NCBI RefSeq assembly: GCF_902505095.1
Contig: NZ_CABWIB010000001.1
Location: 496,001-560,000, forward strand
Source of the DNA: Oceanivirga miroungae
GTDB lineage: Bacteria > Fusobacteriota > Fusobacteriia > Fusobacteriales > Leptotrichiaceae
Reading direction: 5' to 3'
DNA: 64,000 nucleotides
Made by a program: the position numbers and the translations under genes. The notes beneath the pieces are model-generated. The model was not told the origin of the DNA and did not search any database. It saw nothing but the letters and a program-made list of their open reading frames with translations. How positions within the stretch are numbered: position 1 is the stretch's first letter; every line of letters begins with the position of its first letter. Positions 27,364-35,599 of this stretch are shown one piece after another.

Positions 27364-28076
27364 TGTTTGATGCAAATGATCTTATGAAAAAAATGAGACC
27401 AAATGAGAAAATAAATTACCATAAAATGTTAGAAGATATGATAAAGATTTGGAAGTCACATGATGAAAAACCTAAAGTAATACTTCATAGCTGTTGTGCA
27501 CCATGTAGCACATATACACTAGAATTTATGTGTCAATATGCTGATATTACAATTTTATTTGCTAATAATAATATACATCCTGAATATGAGTATAGAAAAA
27601 GAGCAAATGAACAAAGAGTTTTTATTGAAAAATTTAACAAAGAAACTGGAAATAATGTTCTATATATAGAAGAAGAGTATCAACCAATGGAATTTTTTAA
27701 ACTAGTTAAAGGACTAGAAAAAGAAAAAGAAGGTGGCCTTAGATGTGAAGCTTGTTTTGCATATAGACTAGATATTGTTGCAAAAAAAGCAAAAGAACTA
27801 AATTATGATTACTTTGGATCAGCTTTAACATTAAGTCCTATGAAAAATAGCCAGCTAATAAATAAAATAGGGTTTCACATACAAAGTATATATGCAACAA
27901 AATACCTACCATCAGACTTTAAAAAGAATAATGGGTACAAAAGATCTATTGAATTATGTGAAGTATTTGATGTTTATAGACAATGCTACTGTGGTTGCAT
28001 ATTTGCAGCTGATAAAGAAAAATATATGGACTCTTTTAATGAGGGTAAAAATTACGGATATAAAAAGCAATTTTAG
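27363..28076 (+). CDS. queH: Epoxyqueuosine reductase QueH
   Basis: The 237-residue DUF208/QueH protein catalyses the last step of queuosine formation in tRNA, replacing QueG. The cysteine pattern is complete: CCAPCSTYTLEFM near 42, RCEACFAYRLD near 123, and CYCGC near 208, which bind an Fe-S cluster and nearby metal. No other queuosine gene is in the window, so the cell may make or salvage precursors elsewhere. It ends the operon, 44 bases before mreC. Confidence 0.93.
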   Translation: MFDANDLMKKMRPNEKINYHKMLEDMIKIWKSHDEKPKVILHSCCAPCSTYTLEFMCQYADITILFANNNIHPEYEYRKRANEQRVFIEKFNKETGNNVLYIEEEYQPMEFFKLVKGLEKEKEGGLRCEACFAYRLDIVAKKAKELNYDYFGSALTLSPMKNSQLINKIGFHIQSIYATKYLPSDFKKNNGYKRSIELCEVFDVYRQCYCGCIFAADKEKYMDSFNEGKNYGYKKQF

Positions 28077-28097
28077 CTACATATTTACTAGCTTATA

Positions 28098-28106
28098 TGC
28101 TATAAT
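28098..28106 (+). promoter_or_regulatory. Extended -10 promoter of the mreC operon
   Basis: TGCTATAAT lies 14 bases upstream of the ATG at 28121. A TGAGG ribosome site sits in between at 28111-28115. Confidence 0.55.
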
Positions 28107-28120
28107 TATTTGAGGTGTTT

Positions 28121-28945
28121 ATGAGAAGTAGAAAAGATAATAAACTAATAAAGTATTTAATAAGTATAATAGTTATTTTAATGCTAGTTGTATTGCTAAA
28201 AAGACCGGCAAGTTCTATTTATAGCTATATAACTCAAAAGACTATAAAGCTAAATGATTTAATGATAAATTTTAAATCAAAAATATATACTGATATAGAA
28301 AAGTTTATTAAAAAAGAAGAAATGCTTTCTAATTTTGATAAGTATTTAGAAAAAATAGAAAAAAAAGAAGGAAAATATCAAAAATTAGAATTAGACTTAG
28401 TTGATTTAGAAAAATTAAAAAAAGAAAATAAAAAGCTAAAAGATTTACTAAATTTAAAAGAGGAACTATCATATGATGCGGTCGCAGCCAAGGTTATTTT
28501 AAAATCGGAACATGATGATGAATATATTTATATATCAAAAGGTAAAAATGAAGGTATAGAAGAAGATTTAGTGGTGATATATGATGCAAATATGATAGGT
28601 AGAATATATAAGGTGTATGACACATATTCAAAAGTTAAGTTGTTGGTTAATAAAACATCAAAATTAAGTGTTATAGTAAATAAAAAGGAATTAGGTATTT
28701 TAAGAGGTAATGGAAATTCTTTTTCAATAAATAACTATAACATAGATAAAAATAAGATAGATAAAACCTACGTGATAGAAAGTTCTGGTATTAGTAATAA
28801 AATACCTAAGGGTGTAAAAATAGGAACATTCAGTTTGAAAAATAAAGAAAGCTTTCTAGAAACAAAAGAACTAAGATTTTATCCAAATTATAATTATCTA
28901 GATATGGATTATGTACTAATATTAAAGGAGAAAAAAGGTGAATAA
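28121..28945 (+). CDS. mreC: Rod shape-determining protein MreC
   Basis: 274 residues. A short basic N-terminus, one transmembrane helix (about 13-30), a coiled coil (about 75-110, rich in Lys/Glu/Leu) and a beta-rich periplasmic domain (AAKVILKSEHDDEYIYISKGKNEGI...MIGRIYKVYDTYSKVKLL) give the MreC layout. It organises lateral wall synthesis with MreB/RodA/PBP2. A GTG at 28115 is in frame, but ATG 28121 is correctly spaced from TGAGG. The next gene overlaps by 8 bases. Confidence 0.92.
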   Translation: MRSRKDNKLIKYLISIIVILMLVVLLKRPASSIYSYITQKTIKLNDLMINFKSKIYTDIEKFIKKEEMLSNFDKYLEKIEKKEGKYQKLELDLVDLEKLKKENKKLKDLLNLKEELSYDAVAAKVILKSEHDDEYIYISKGKNEGIEEDLVVIYDANMIGRIYKVYDTYSKVKLLVNKTSKLSVIVNKKELGILRGNGNSFSINNYNIDKNKIDKTYVIESSGISNKIPKGVKIGTFSLKNKESFLETKELRFYPNYNYLDMDYVLILKEKKGE

Positions 28946-29417
28946 ATTAAAATATTTAATATTTTTAGTTAGTTTAAATGCTTTTTCACTTAGTTTTTTT
29001 AATAATGATTTTAAGGCAACTATAAAAGAAACAAATATAAAAGGTATAAAAGAATATACCATAGACTATACGCCAAATAAGATAATAGTAGAAATTATTA
29101 GTTCTGGTGTGAATAAAGGTGAAATATATACATACAAAAATAATAAAAAAAGTATATATTATCCAATTATAGATGAAGTTGTAGAGCAAGAATATGCAAA
29201 TGAGGATAATGATATAATATTAGCTCTAGCAACTTTAAAAGATATAGAAAAAACTACAGAAAAAGATGAAAAAAAATATATAGTTGAAAATGACAAAATA
29301 AAAAAAATTGTAGCTAAAAACTATGTAATAATCTTTTCTTACGATAAAGAAGATAGAATAGAAAAAATATTATTCGATAACTATAATGAATTAAGAGAGT
29401 ATGAATGGAAATACTAA
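28938..29417 (+). CDS. LolA-like periplasmic lipoprotein carrier
   Basis: 159 residues starting at GTG 28938 (AAAGGAG upstream) with a signal peptide (MNKLKYLIFLVSLNAFS). The mature part has the LolA-like order FKATIKETNIKG..., PNKIIVEIISSG, GEIYTYKNNKKSIYYPIIDEVVEQ, which are alternating beta strands with the conserved 'ypn/yk' blocks. LolC/E- and LolD-like genes follow within 4 kb, which supports a lipoprotein-sorting role. Sequence similarity by eye is moderate, so confidence is limited. Confidence 0.65.
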   Translation: MNKLKYLIFLVSLNAFSLSFFNNDFKATIKETNIKGIKEYTIDYTPNKIIVEIISSGVNKGEIYTYKNNKKSIYYPIIDEVVEQEYANEDNDIILALATLKDIEKTTEKDEKKYIVENDKIKKIVAKNYVIIFSYDKEDRIEKILFDNYNELREYEWKY

Positions 29418-29992
29418 AAGATACTGCACTTGTTTTAAAAAGAAAAAATGTTAATGATTCTAATGTTAGTGTTGTTTTATATACTAAAAATCATGGTAAA
29501 ATATCTTGTATAGTTTATGGAGTTAGAGCTAATAATAAAATGGAAAAAATCAGTTTAAATCCAATTAACTATATCAATGTAGAAATAAGTAAAACAAACG
29601 ACAATTATGTAATAAGATCTTATGATTTACTGAAGTATTATAAAAATATATATGAGAATATAGATAAATTAGAAATAGCAATGTATATAGTTTATGTATT
29701 AAATAAGGTACTTATATATATGCAAAAAGAAGAGAAAGTATATAAAAGAACAATAGATGCACTAACATTTATTGATAATATAGAAAGTCAAAAAATAAAG
29801 GATAATAAAATTAGATATAAAATTATTATCTCATACTTAAGAAAAATCATAAATGATTTAGGAATATATGATGAAAAATTATTATTATCTGATTTAGATA
29901 GTTATTCTAGCTTAAAAAAACTTGAAAACTATTTAAATAACTATTTAAATTTAGATATTGATTATAAGAAAATAGCAATAGGGGGAAATTAA
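29405..29992 (+). CDS. recO: DNA repair protein RecO
   Basis: 195 residues with the RecO N-terminal OB fold (KDTALVLKRKNVNDSNVSVVLYTKNHGKISCIVYGVR), then a helical part. It loads RecA with RecR in gap repair. It is shorter than the usual 230-250 residues, and the C-terminal four-Cys zinc site of many RecO proteins is missing. The start overlaps the previous gene by 13 bases. Confidence 0.85.
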   Translation: MEILKDTALVLKRKNVNDSNVSVVLYTKNHGKISCIVYGVRANNKMEKISLNPINYINVEISKTNDNYVIRSYDLLKYYKNIYENIDKLEIAMYIVYVLNKVLIYMQKEEKVYKRTIDALTFIDNIESQKIKDNKIRYKIIISYLRKIINDLGIYDEKLLLSDLDSYSSLKKLENYLNNYLNLDIDYKKIAIGGN

Positions 29993-30448
29993 ATGAAAAT
30001 AATGGATTGTTTAGATGTAAATGCAATTAATTTAGATATAAAATCTAAGGAGAAAAATAAGGTTTTAAAAGAACTATTTAGTGGACTTTCTAAAAATGAG
30101 GCAGTATTAGATGAAAAAAAATGTTTTGAAGATATACTAGAAAGAGAAAAAATGGGAAGTACTGGTATAGGAAAAGGTGTTGCAATTCCTCATGCTAAAA
30201 CAGAAGCAGTAAATAAGATAATAATGACAATAGGTATAGCAAAACAAGAAATAGAATATAAATCAGCTGATGAAGAAAATGTAAAAATATTATTTATGTT
30301 CTTAACTCCAGTAAATATGTCACAAGAATATTTGATTTTATTAGCTAAAATATCAAGATATGTAAGAGAAGAGAAATTTAGAGAAGCACTACTTAAGTGT
30401 GAAACAAATGAAGATGTATTAGAGGTTATAAACTCAAAGGAAAATTAA
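29993..30448 (+). CDS. PTS EIIA component, PtsN/fructose type
   Basis: A 151-residue EIIA-2 domain. The phosphoacceptor histidine lies in GIGKGVAIPHAKTEAV (His near 65). LFMFLTPVNMSQEYLILLAKISR is the usual hydrophobic core. No EIIB/EIIC genes are adjacent, so a regulatory (nitrogen-PTS-like) role is likelier than sugar uptake. It starts right after recO and precedes nrdR by one base. A second, more diverged IIA is at 33791-34231. Confidence 0.88.
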   Translation: MKIMDCLDVNAINLDIKSKEKNKVLKELFSGLSKNEAVLDEKKCFEDILEREKMGSTGIGKGVAIPHAKTEAVNKIIMTIGIAKQEIEYKSADEENVKILFMFLTPVNMSQEYLILLAKISRYVREEKFREALLKCETNEDVLEVINSKEN

Positions 30449-30449
30449 A

Positions 30450-30908
30450 ATGAGATGTATTGTATGTAAAAGTGAAGATACTGGTGTAATAGATTCAAGA
30501 GTTATAGGAAATCAAGTAAAAAGAAGAAGAGAGTGTAAAAACTGTGGTAAAAGATTTACTACGATTGAAATTGCAATATTACCTAGTATTACTGTTATTA
30601 AAAGTGACGAGTCAAAAAGAATTTTTGATAGAGAAAAATTAAAAAAAGGGATTTCAAGAGCTTTTAATAAAATAGAATATACTGATGAGCAAATTGATGA
30701 GTTAGTTGATGATATAGAAAATGAAATAAGAGATAATTATGGTACTACAGTGAAAAGTAGTGATATAGGGAAAATAGTATTAGAAAAACTAAAAAATATA
30801 AATGAAGTTTCATATATTAGATTTGCATCAGTGTATAATAAATTTTTAGATATTAGTAGTTTTATAGAAACTATTAATGATCTAAAATCAGATAAGGTGA
30901 ATAAATAA
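30450..30908 (+). CDS. nrdR: Transcriptional repressor NrdR
   Basis: 152 residues: an N-terminal zinc ribbon (CIVCKSEDTGVIDSR ... CKNCGKRFTT) and an ATP-cone domain (about 48-138, VIKSDESKRIFDREKLKKGI). NrdR senses ATP/dATP and represses ribonucleotide reductase genes. Two matching boxes precede nrdFIE at 16393-16439, so this regulator and its probable target are 14 kb apart. It is coupled to the next gene (TAATG). Confidence 0.96.
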   Translation: MRCIVCKSEDTGVIDSRVIGNQVKRRRECKNCGKRFTTIEIAILPSITVIKSDESKRIFDREKLKKGISRAFNKIEYTDEQIDELVDDIENEIRDNYGTTVKSSDIGKIVLEKLKNINEVSYIRFASVYNKFLDISSFIETINDLKSDKVNK

Positions 30909-31210
30909 TGAAAAAATCAATTTTTTTTCTATTAATTGCTTTAGGCTTTATATTAATCATTGCAATAATTTACCCAATAAAAACTAAAAGACAAAAAATA
31001 CAAAGAGAATCAATAAAAACTAAAGTTTATCAAATGAGAATAAAAGAAGAAAAGGAAAAAAATGATAAACTTAAAAATGAAATATTATCTATAAATGAAA
31101 AAAATAATATAGAAAAAATATCAAGGGAAAATCTTAATATGGGTAAAAAAGGCGAAAAAGTATATATATTTTTAAATGATGAGGATGATGATGAAAAAGA
31201 GAATAAATAA
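30908..31210 (+). CDS. FtsB/DivIC-like septum formation protein
   Basis: 100 residues: one N-terminal transmembrane helix (about 4-23), then a Lys/Glu-rich coiled coil (about 30-70) and a short segment, ISRENLNMGKKGEKVYIF, matching the FtsB/DivIC ending '...AREeLgmvkpGE'. Such proteins join FtsL and FtsQ/DivIB at the division site. The coding end overlaps the next gene. Confidence 0.8.
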   Translation: MKKSIFFLLIALGFILIIAIIYPIKTKRQKIQRESIKTKVYQMRIKEEKEKNDKLKNEILSINEKNNIEKISRENLNMGKKGEKVYIFLNDEDDDEKENK

Positions 31211-31685
31211 TTTAAAACTTAAAGAAATCTTAGAAAAAGTTAATCAATTTGAGATAAAAGAAATAAGTAAAAAAAAAGTGTATAGAGTATCAACATATTA
31301 TTTAATAAAATCTTTAATATTTTTAGCTGTAATATCAGCAGCTATTATTTTAAGTGTATTAAATATGAAAAAAATAAATTTTTTAGTTATATTTTTACTA
31401 GTATTTTTATCTGTTTATGTAGTTTATTCTATATATTATCTTTTTTCATATACGATGATAATAGATGAAAATAAGCTTATTATAAAAAAGCAAGTTATAG
31501 AACTAGACAAGATAACTAGTATAAATTTAGCTTATTCAAGTGTTGCAAGTTCTAAATTAGAAGAAGCACTAAAAATAGTTGTAGATAACAAAAAAGAATA
31601 TGTTTTAAGATTAAATATTAAAAATAATATTGAATTTATAAAACAAATTTCCAAAATATCTAAAGTTAATGTTGGTATAGAATAA
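31191..31685 (+). CDS. Hypothetical two-helix membrane protein
   Basis: 164 residues from the ATG at 31191, set by GAGG at 31181-31184; several earlier in-frame ATGs (31176, 31185, 31188) are possible. Two transmembrane helices (about 40-60 and 66-90) are followed by a cytoplasmic beta-rich part (TMIIDENKLIIKKQVIELDKITSINL) reminiscent of bacterial PH-like domains. It lies between divIC-like and lolC-like genes with overlaps on both sides. Function unknown. Confidence 0.65.
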   Translation: MKKRINNLKLKEILEKVNQFEIKEISKKKVYRVSTYYLIKSLIFLAVISAAIILSVLNMKKINFLVIFLLVFLSVYVVYSIYYLFSYTMIIDENKLIIKKQVIELDKITSINLAYSSVASSKLEEALKIVVDNKKEYVLRLNIKNNIEFIKQISKISKVNVGIE

Positions 31686-32830
31686 TGATTGAAATATTTA
31701 TAGCAATAAGACATTTAGTAAAAAGAAGATTTCAAACTATAATATCAGTAATTGCAATTAGTTTAGCCCTTATAATATTTATAACATCATTAGCTGTATC
31801 AGATGGACTTACTAAAAACACACTAAACTCAATTTTATCTTTAAATCCACACTTAACAGTTAAGTTTTTTAAACAAAATGAGGGTGATTATGAAAAATTA
31901 CTAAATGATTTAGATTCAGATATTATAATTGATAAAAAAGCTACAATTGATATTAAAGGCTTTATTAAATACAATGGGATTGACATTATTCCAATAATAA
32001 AGGCTACAAATTTAGAAAATAAAAAACTTGAGATTGTAGAAGGTAAATTAGATAATAGTAAAAACTATATAATAATGGGTGAAAAGCTAAGAAGTTCAAT
32101 AGGAGCTAATATTGGAGATAAGATTAGTGTTTTAGATATTAAGGGTAAAGAAATAAGATTAAAACTAGGTGCTACATTTAAAACAGGATTTTTACCATAT
32201 GATAGTAATTTAGTTATAATACCGTTAAAAGTTGGTATGATATTAAATGAAGAAGGAAATACGGTAAGCTCATTAGATATTAGCGTTAAAAATCCATCTG
32301 ATGTAAAAGTATTAAATGAATTAAAAATGGATATATTTAATAAATACGAAAATACTTATTCATATACTTGGGCTGAAGAAAATGCTAATTTACTACAAGC
32401 TATTAAATTAGAAAAATTTATACTAATAGTAATACTTAGCTTTTTAGTGCTAATAGCAAGCTTTGTTGTAGCGATAATACTAAATATCTCTGTAAGGGAG
32501 AAAACAAATGATATAGGTATATTAAAAGCTTTTGGTTATACAAAAAAGAGCATACTAAAAATATTTGTATTTGAAGGCCTAGTAGTAGGAATTTTAGGAA
32601 TAATTGTTTCAATAATTTTAAGTCCTATTGTAATAGCTTTACTAAGAATTATTGCAAAAAATATTTTAGAGTCAACTTACTATATTAAAGGTTTACCAAT
32701 AGAGATAAATATACATGAAATAATAATAATATATGTAGTATCATTAGTAATAATTTTTGTAGCTTCTATAATGCCTGCTATAAAAGCAGCTAAACTTGAT
32801 ACAGCTCAGGCAATAAGATTTAATTTATAG
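31685..32830 (+). CDS. LolC/LolE-type ABC permease
   Basis: 381 residues: N-terminal transmembrane helix (about 20-40), a large periplasmic MacB_PCD-like domain, then three helices of the FtsX/MacB family (about 240-375, with ILKAFGYTKKSILKIFVFEGLVVGILG). The start (IRHLVKRRFQTIISVIAISLA) resembles LolC/LolE (R-x-x-R...F-x-S-x-I-S). It pairs with the LolD-like ATPase 8 bases downstream. One permease gene implies a homodimer (LolF-like) in place of LolC plus LolE. Confidence 0.88.
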   Translation: MIEIFIAIRHLVKRRFQTIISVIAISLALIIFITSLAVSDGLTKNTLNSILSLNPHLTVKFFKQNEGDYEKLLNDLDSDIIIDKKATIDIKGFIKYNGIDIIPIIKATNLENKKLEIVEGKLDNSKNYIIMGEKLRSSIGANIGDKISVLDIKGKEIRLKLGATFKTGFLPYDSNLVIIPLKVGMILNEEGNTVSSLDISVKNPSDVKVLNELKMDIFNKYENTYSYTWAEENANLLQAIKLEKFILIVILSFLVLIASFVVAIILNISVREKTNDIGILKAFGYTKKSILKIFVFEGLVVGILGIIVSIILSPIVIALLRIIAKNILESTYYIKGLPIEINIHEIIIIYVVSLVIIFVASIMPAIKAAKLDTAQAIRFNL

Positions 32831-32838
32831 GGGTTCAT

Positions 32839-33474
32839 ATGGAAGTATTAAAATTAGAAAATGTTAGTAAGCATTTTAAAACCAAGATAGAGGATATAAA
32901 AGTTTTAGATAATATAAATTTAGTAGTAAATAAAGGAGATTTGATTAGTATTCAAGGAAAATCAGGAAGTGGGAAAACAACTCTACTTAATATATTAGGC
33001 TTGCTTGATACTAATTTTCAAGGTAAAATAATGTTAGAAGGAAACAAAATAGAAAGTATAGGATTTGTATTTCAATTCCATCATTTGTTACCTGAATTTA
33101 CAGCTATTGAAAATGTAGCATTGCCTTTATTAAGAATAGATAAAAATAAAAAAGAAGTATTTAAAAAAGCAGAAAAATTACTAGAATTAGTTGGATTAGA
33201 AGATAGAAAAAATTTTTATCCAAACGAATTAAGTGGAGGTCAAAAACAAAGAGTAGCAATAGCTAGAGCAATGATAAATGATCCTAAAGTTATTTTAGCA
33301 GATGAACCAACAGGGAATTTAGATGAGGAAAACAGCAAAATAATAAATGATCTTTTTTTAAAAATTAATAAAGAAGAGAATAAAGCGATAATAATTGTAA
33401 CACATAGTATAGAACTAGCAAATATTGCAAAAAGAAAATATATATTAAAAAATGCTAGTTTGCATGAAATATAG
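32839..33474 (+). CDS. lolD: LolD-like lipoprotein-releasing ABC ATPase
   Basis: A 211-residue ABC ATPase. Walker A is GKSGSGKTT near 40, the Q-loop area IGFVFQFHHLLPEFTAIENVALPLL is almost the LolD signature, then LSGGQKQRVAIARAMI and Walker B VILADEPTGNLD. It is somewhat shorter than E. coli LolD because the region between Walker A and the Q-loop is compact. With the LolC/E-like permease and the LolA-like carrier it would extract outer-membrane lipoproteins from the inner membrane. Confidence 0.9.
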   Translation: MEVLKLENVSKHFKTKIEDIKVLDNINLVVNKGDLISIQGKSGSGKTTLLNILGLLDTNFQGKIMLEGNKIESIGFVFQFHHLLPEFTAIENVALPLLRIDKNKKEVFKKAEKLLELVGLEDRKNFYPNELSGGQKQRVAIARAMINDPKVILADEPTGNLDEENSKIINDLFLKINKEENKAIIIVTHSIELANIAKRKYILKNASLHEI

Positions 33475-33485
33475 GAGGGGTATTT

Positions 33486-33773
33486 ATGAAAATTATTATT
33501 AGTGGTAAGCATATTGATTTGACAGAAGCAATTAAATCATATATTAACGAAAAAATATCTAAGATAGAAAAGTATGAAGAAGAAATCAGTGAGGTTGATG
33601 TGGTAATTGAAGTAGATAAAGATGTACAAAAAGTTACAGCTACTGCATATCTAGCTGGTAAAACTTTAAGAGCAGAAGATGAAAATAAGGATCTATATAC
33701 AGCTATTGATAAATTAAGTGATAAACTAAATACTCAAGTTAGAAAATATAAAGAAATACATAGTAAGCATTAG
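33486..33773 (+). CDS. hpf: Ribosome hibernation promoting factor (short form)
   Basis: 95 residues with the HPF/YfiA fold only: MKIIISGKHIDLTEAIKSYINEKISKIEKY, VVIEVDKDVQKVTATAYLAG, LYTAIDKLSDKLNTQVRKYKEIH. It binds 30S subunits and promotes 100S dimers or hibernation in slow growth. The long C-terminal extension of Firmicute HPF is absent. An EIIA-like gene follows 17 bases downstream, echoing the hpf-ptsN pairing of Proteobacteria. Confidence 0.93.
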   Translation: MKIIISGKHIDLTEAIKSYINEKISKIEKYEEEISEVDVVIEVDKDVQKVTATAYLAGKTLRAEDENKDLYTAIDKLSDKLNTQVRKYKEIHSKH

Positions 33774-33790
33774 TCAAGAAAGGTGAGAAG

Positions 33791-34231
33791 ATGAATAAAG
33801 TCTCGGATGTGGATACGATAGTACTGGATTTAGATGTAAAGGACAAAATCGATATTTTTAAATTGGTAGCAAAAAAAGCAAAAGAACTAAATATTATTGA
33901 AGATGAAGAAAAAGTAATAGAAGAATTTATTGAAAAAGAGAAAGATACAGAAACATATTTAGGTAGTAAATGTGCTATGCCACATATAAAGACAAATATA
34001 ATAGGTTCTAGTGTCATATTTTACATTAGATTAAAAAATGAAATGCTTTGGTCAGGAAAAGATAGTGCAAAATATATTTTTCTAATAATTTCTAATAGAG
34101 AAGATGTTGAAAAGCACTTAAAATTACTAAGATTAATTTCTAAAATTATAATGAAAAATGATATATTAAAAATCTTTAAAGAATCAGATGATACGCTTAA
34201 GATTTCTAATACTATAAATGAAATTGAATAA
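33791..34231 (+). CDS. Diverged PTS EIIA (PtsN-like) protein
   Basis: 146 residues. The EIIA core is recognisable: FIEKEKDTETYLGSKCAMPHIKT with the candidate phospho-histidine near 62, then YIFLIISNREDVEKHLKLLRLISKII. It is less conserved than the IIA at 29993. Placed after hpf and before a terminator, it looks regulatory. Whether it is phosphorylated cannot be judged. Confidence 0.75.
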   Translation: MNKVSDVDTIVLDLDVKDKIDIFKLVAKKAKELNIIEDEEKVIEEFIEKEKDTETYLGSKCAMPHIKTNIIGSSVIFYIRLKNEMLWSGKDSAKYIFLIISNREDVEKHLKLLRLISKIIMKNDILKIFKESDDTLKISNTINEIE

Positions 34232-34243
34232 GATATTATTAAT

Positions 34244-34286
34244 AAAAGCCTAAGGGGTTAGTTAGTCACCTAAGGCTTTTATTTTT
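34244..34286 (+). terminator. Terminator of the long mreC-to-ptsN-like operon
   Basis: AAAAGCCTAAGG (34244-34255) and CCTAAGGCTTTT (34269-34280) pair with one mismatch around a 13-base loop; ATTTTT follows. Confidence 0.85.
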
Positions 34287-34295
34287 AATTTTGTG

Positions 34296-34309
34296 GAAAC
34301 AATTGTTTC
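34296..34309. repeat. 14-bp perfect palindrome
   Basis: GAAACAATTGTTTC lies in the intergenic region 34232-34492, well upstream of the promoter at 34441. Its core AACAATTGTT also occurs at 3132-3141. It may be an operator; nothing ties it to a regulator. Confidence 0.4.
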
Positions 34310-34440
34310 TAATTCAGATCTCTCTAGATTTTTAAGATTGCTCCTTTAATTAAAGTGTTTTACATAAGTTTCACAATAAGCAACTATAATATAAAACAAG
34401 TATGGTAGTATTAAATAGTAGTCAGAAATCTTTAGTTTTC

Positions 34441-34469
34441 TTGCTAATTTTTATAAAATAACATATAAT
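34441..34469 (+). promoter_or_regulatory. Promoter of the 34.5-39.2 kb operon
   Basis: TTGCTA (34441-34446) and TATAAT (34464-34469) are 17 bp apart, 24 bases before the first ATG. Confidence 0.65.
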
Positions 34470-34492
34470 TTAGTTATAAATACAAGGAGAAA

Positions 34493-34912
34493 ATGATGGA
34501 AATAATTATTTATACAGTACTATTTATACTATTTTTAAATATATCTGTATTAGTTTACAGAATTATTAAAAAGTACTTAGAAAAGGAAGATATTAGGTTT
34601 TGTAAAAATCAATTTATAGTAAATAATAAAAGGGTATATGATCTAAAAAGTGATGATTTTAATTTACAGTTTAATAATTTAGCTCTAGCTATGGATATTA
34701 ATTTTAGGCATTTTGCTTTAATTAAAATAGATCTTGTTATAAATGAAAAAAATCAAAAAAATAAAATAAGGAATTTAAAAAATGCTATAAATATTTTAAG
34801 AAGATTAAAAGAATATAATTTTAGATATTATAGTTTACTAATTTCAAGTTATTTTAATGGGAATAAAGAGTTGATAGAGGCATTGGAAAGAGAAATAAAT
34901 AATGGAGAATAA
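34493..34912 (+). CDS. Hypothetical membrane-anchored protein
   Basis: 139 residues, not recognised. One N-terminal transmembrane helix (about 3-23) is followed by a basic cytoplasmic helical part (FNNLALAMDINFRHFALIKIDLVI, NLKNAINILRRLKEYNF). The ATG at 34493 follows AAGGAG; the adjacent ATG at 34496 is equally possible. The 3' end overlaps the YgjP-like gene by 11 bases. Confidence 0.65.
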   Translation: MMEIIIYTVLFILFLNISVLVYRIIKKYLEKEDIRFCKNQFIVNNKRVYDLKSDDFNLQFNNLALAMDINFRHFALIKIDLVINEKNQKNKIRNLKNAINILRRLKEYNFRYYSLLISSYFNGNKELIEALEREINNGE

Positions 34913-35588
34913 ATCTTTAATATTAGGTTATACAGTTGTTAGAAAAAAAATAAAGAATATCAATTTAAGAATAGATTCTAACCTAAATGTATATATATCA
35001 GCACCACTTAATCTAGATGACTACCAAATAGAAAAGTTTATTATATCTAAAAAAGCTTGGATAGATAAAAATATTAAAAGGTTTAGTGATTATAAGGATA
35101 TAAATAAAAATTTAGATACTTACGAGAATGATTCATATATATTTTTTTATGGAGGTAAGTATAGATTAGTATTAAAAATTGGTGAAAAAAACATTGAATT
35201 TAATGATGATGATATAGTAATAACTAATAAAATAATTGATAAAGAAAGTATAAAAAAAATAATATATACTGATTTATACTACCCAAAAGCTAGAAAGCTT
35301 TTTGTAAAAAGGTTAGATTATTATTTAGAATTAATGTCAGAAAAAAAAGATATTAACTTAAAAATATCTAATATTAAATCAAAATGGGGTTTATGTATCC
35401 CTCAAAAAAGAGAAATAAGGTTAAATATAGACCTTATGAAAAAAAGTATAGAAGAAATTGATTCAGTAGTTGTCCATGAGGTAGCACATCTAAAACACCC
35501 AAATCACAGCAAGAATTTCTATAATGAAATAGATAAATATTTTAAAAATTATAAAGAAGTAAATAAAAAATTAAATAGTAGAATATGA
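34902..35588 (+). CDS. YgjP-like (DUF45) zinc metallopeptidase
   Basis: 228 residues of the YgjP/WLM superfamily. The N-terminal beta part contains VRKKIKNINLRIDSNLNVYISAP. The SKWGLCIPQKREIRLN block precedes the zinc motif VVHEVAHLKHPNHSKNFY (HEVAH near 193 plus a third His). Physiological substrate unknown. The gene starts inside its neighbour and ends TGA, overlapping an ATG of the tpx frame. Confidence 0.9.
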   Translation: MENKSLILGYTVVRKKIKNINLRIDSNLNVYISAPLNLDDYQIEKFIISKKAWIDKNIKRFSDYKDINKNLDTYENDSYIFFYGGKYRLVLKIGEKNIEFNDDDIVITNKIIDKESIKKIIYTDLYYPKARKLFVKRLDYYLELMSEKKDINLKISNIKSKWGLCIPQKREIRLNIDLMKKSIEEIDSVVVHEVAHLKHPNHSKNFYNEIDKYFKNYKEVNKKLNSRI

Positions 35589-35599
35589 AAAGAGGAAAT

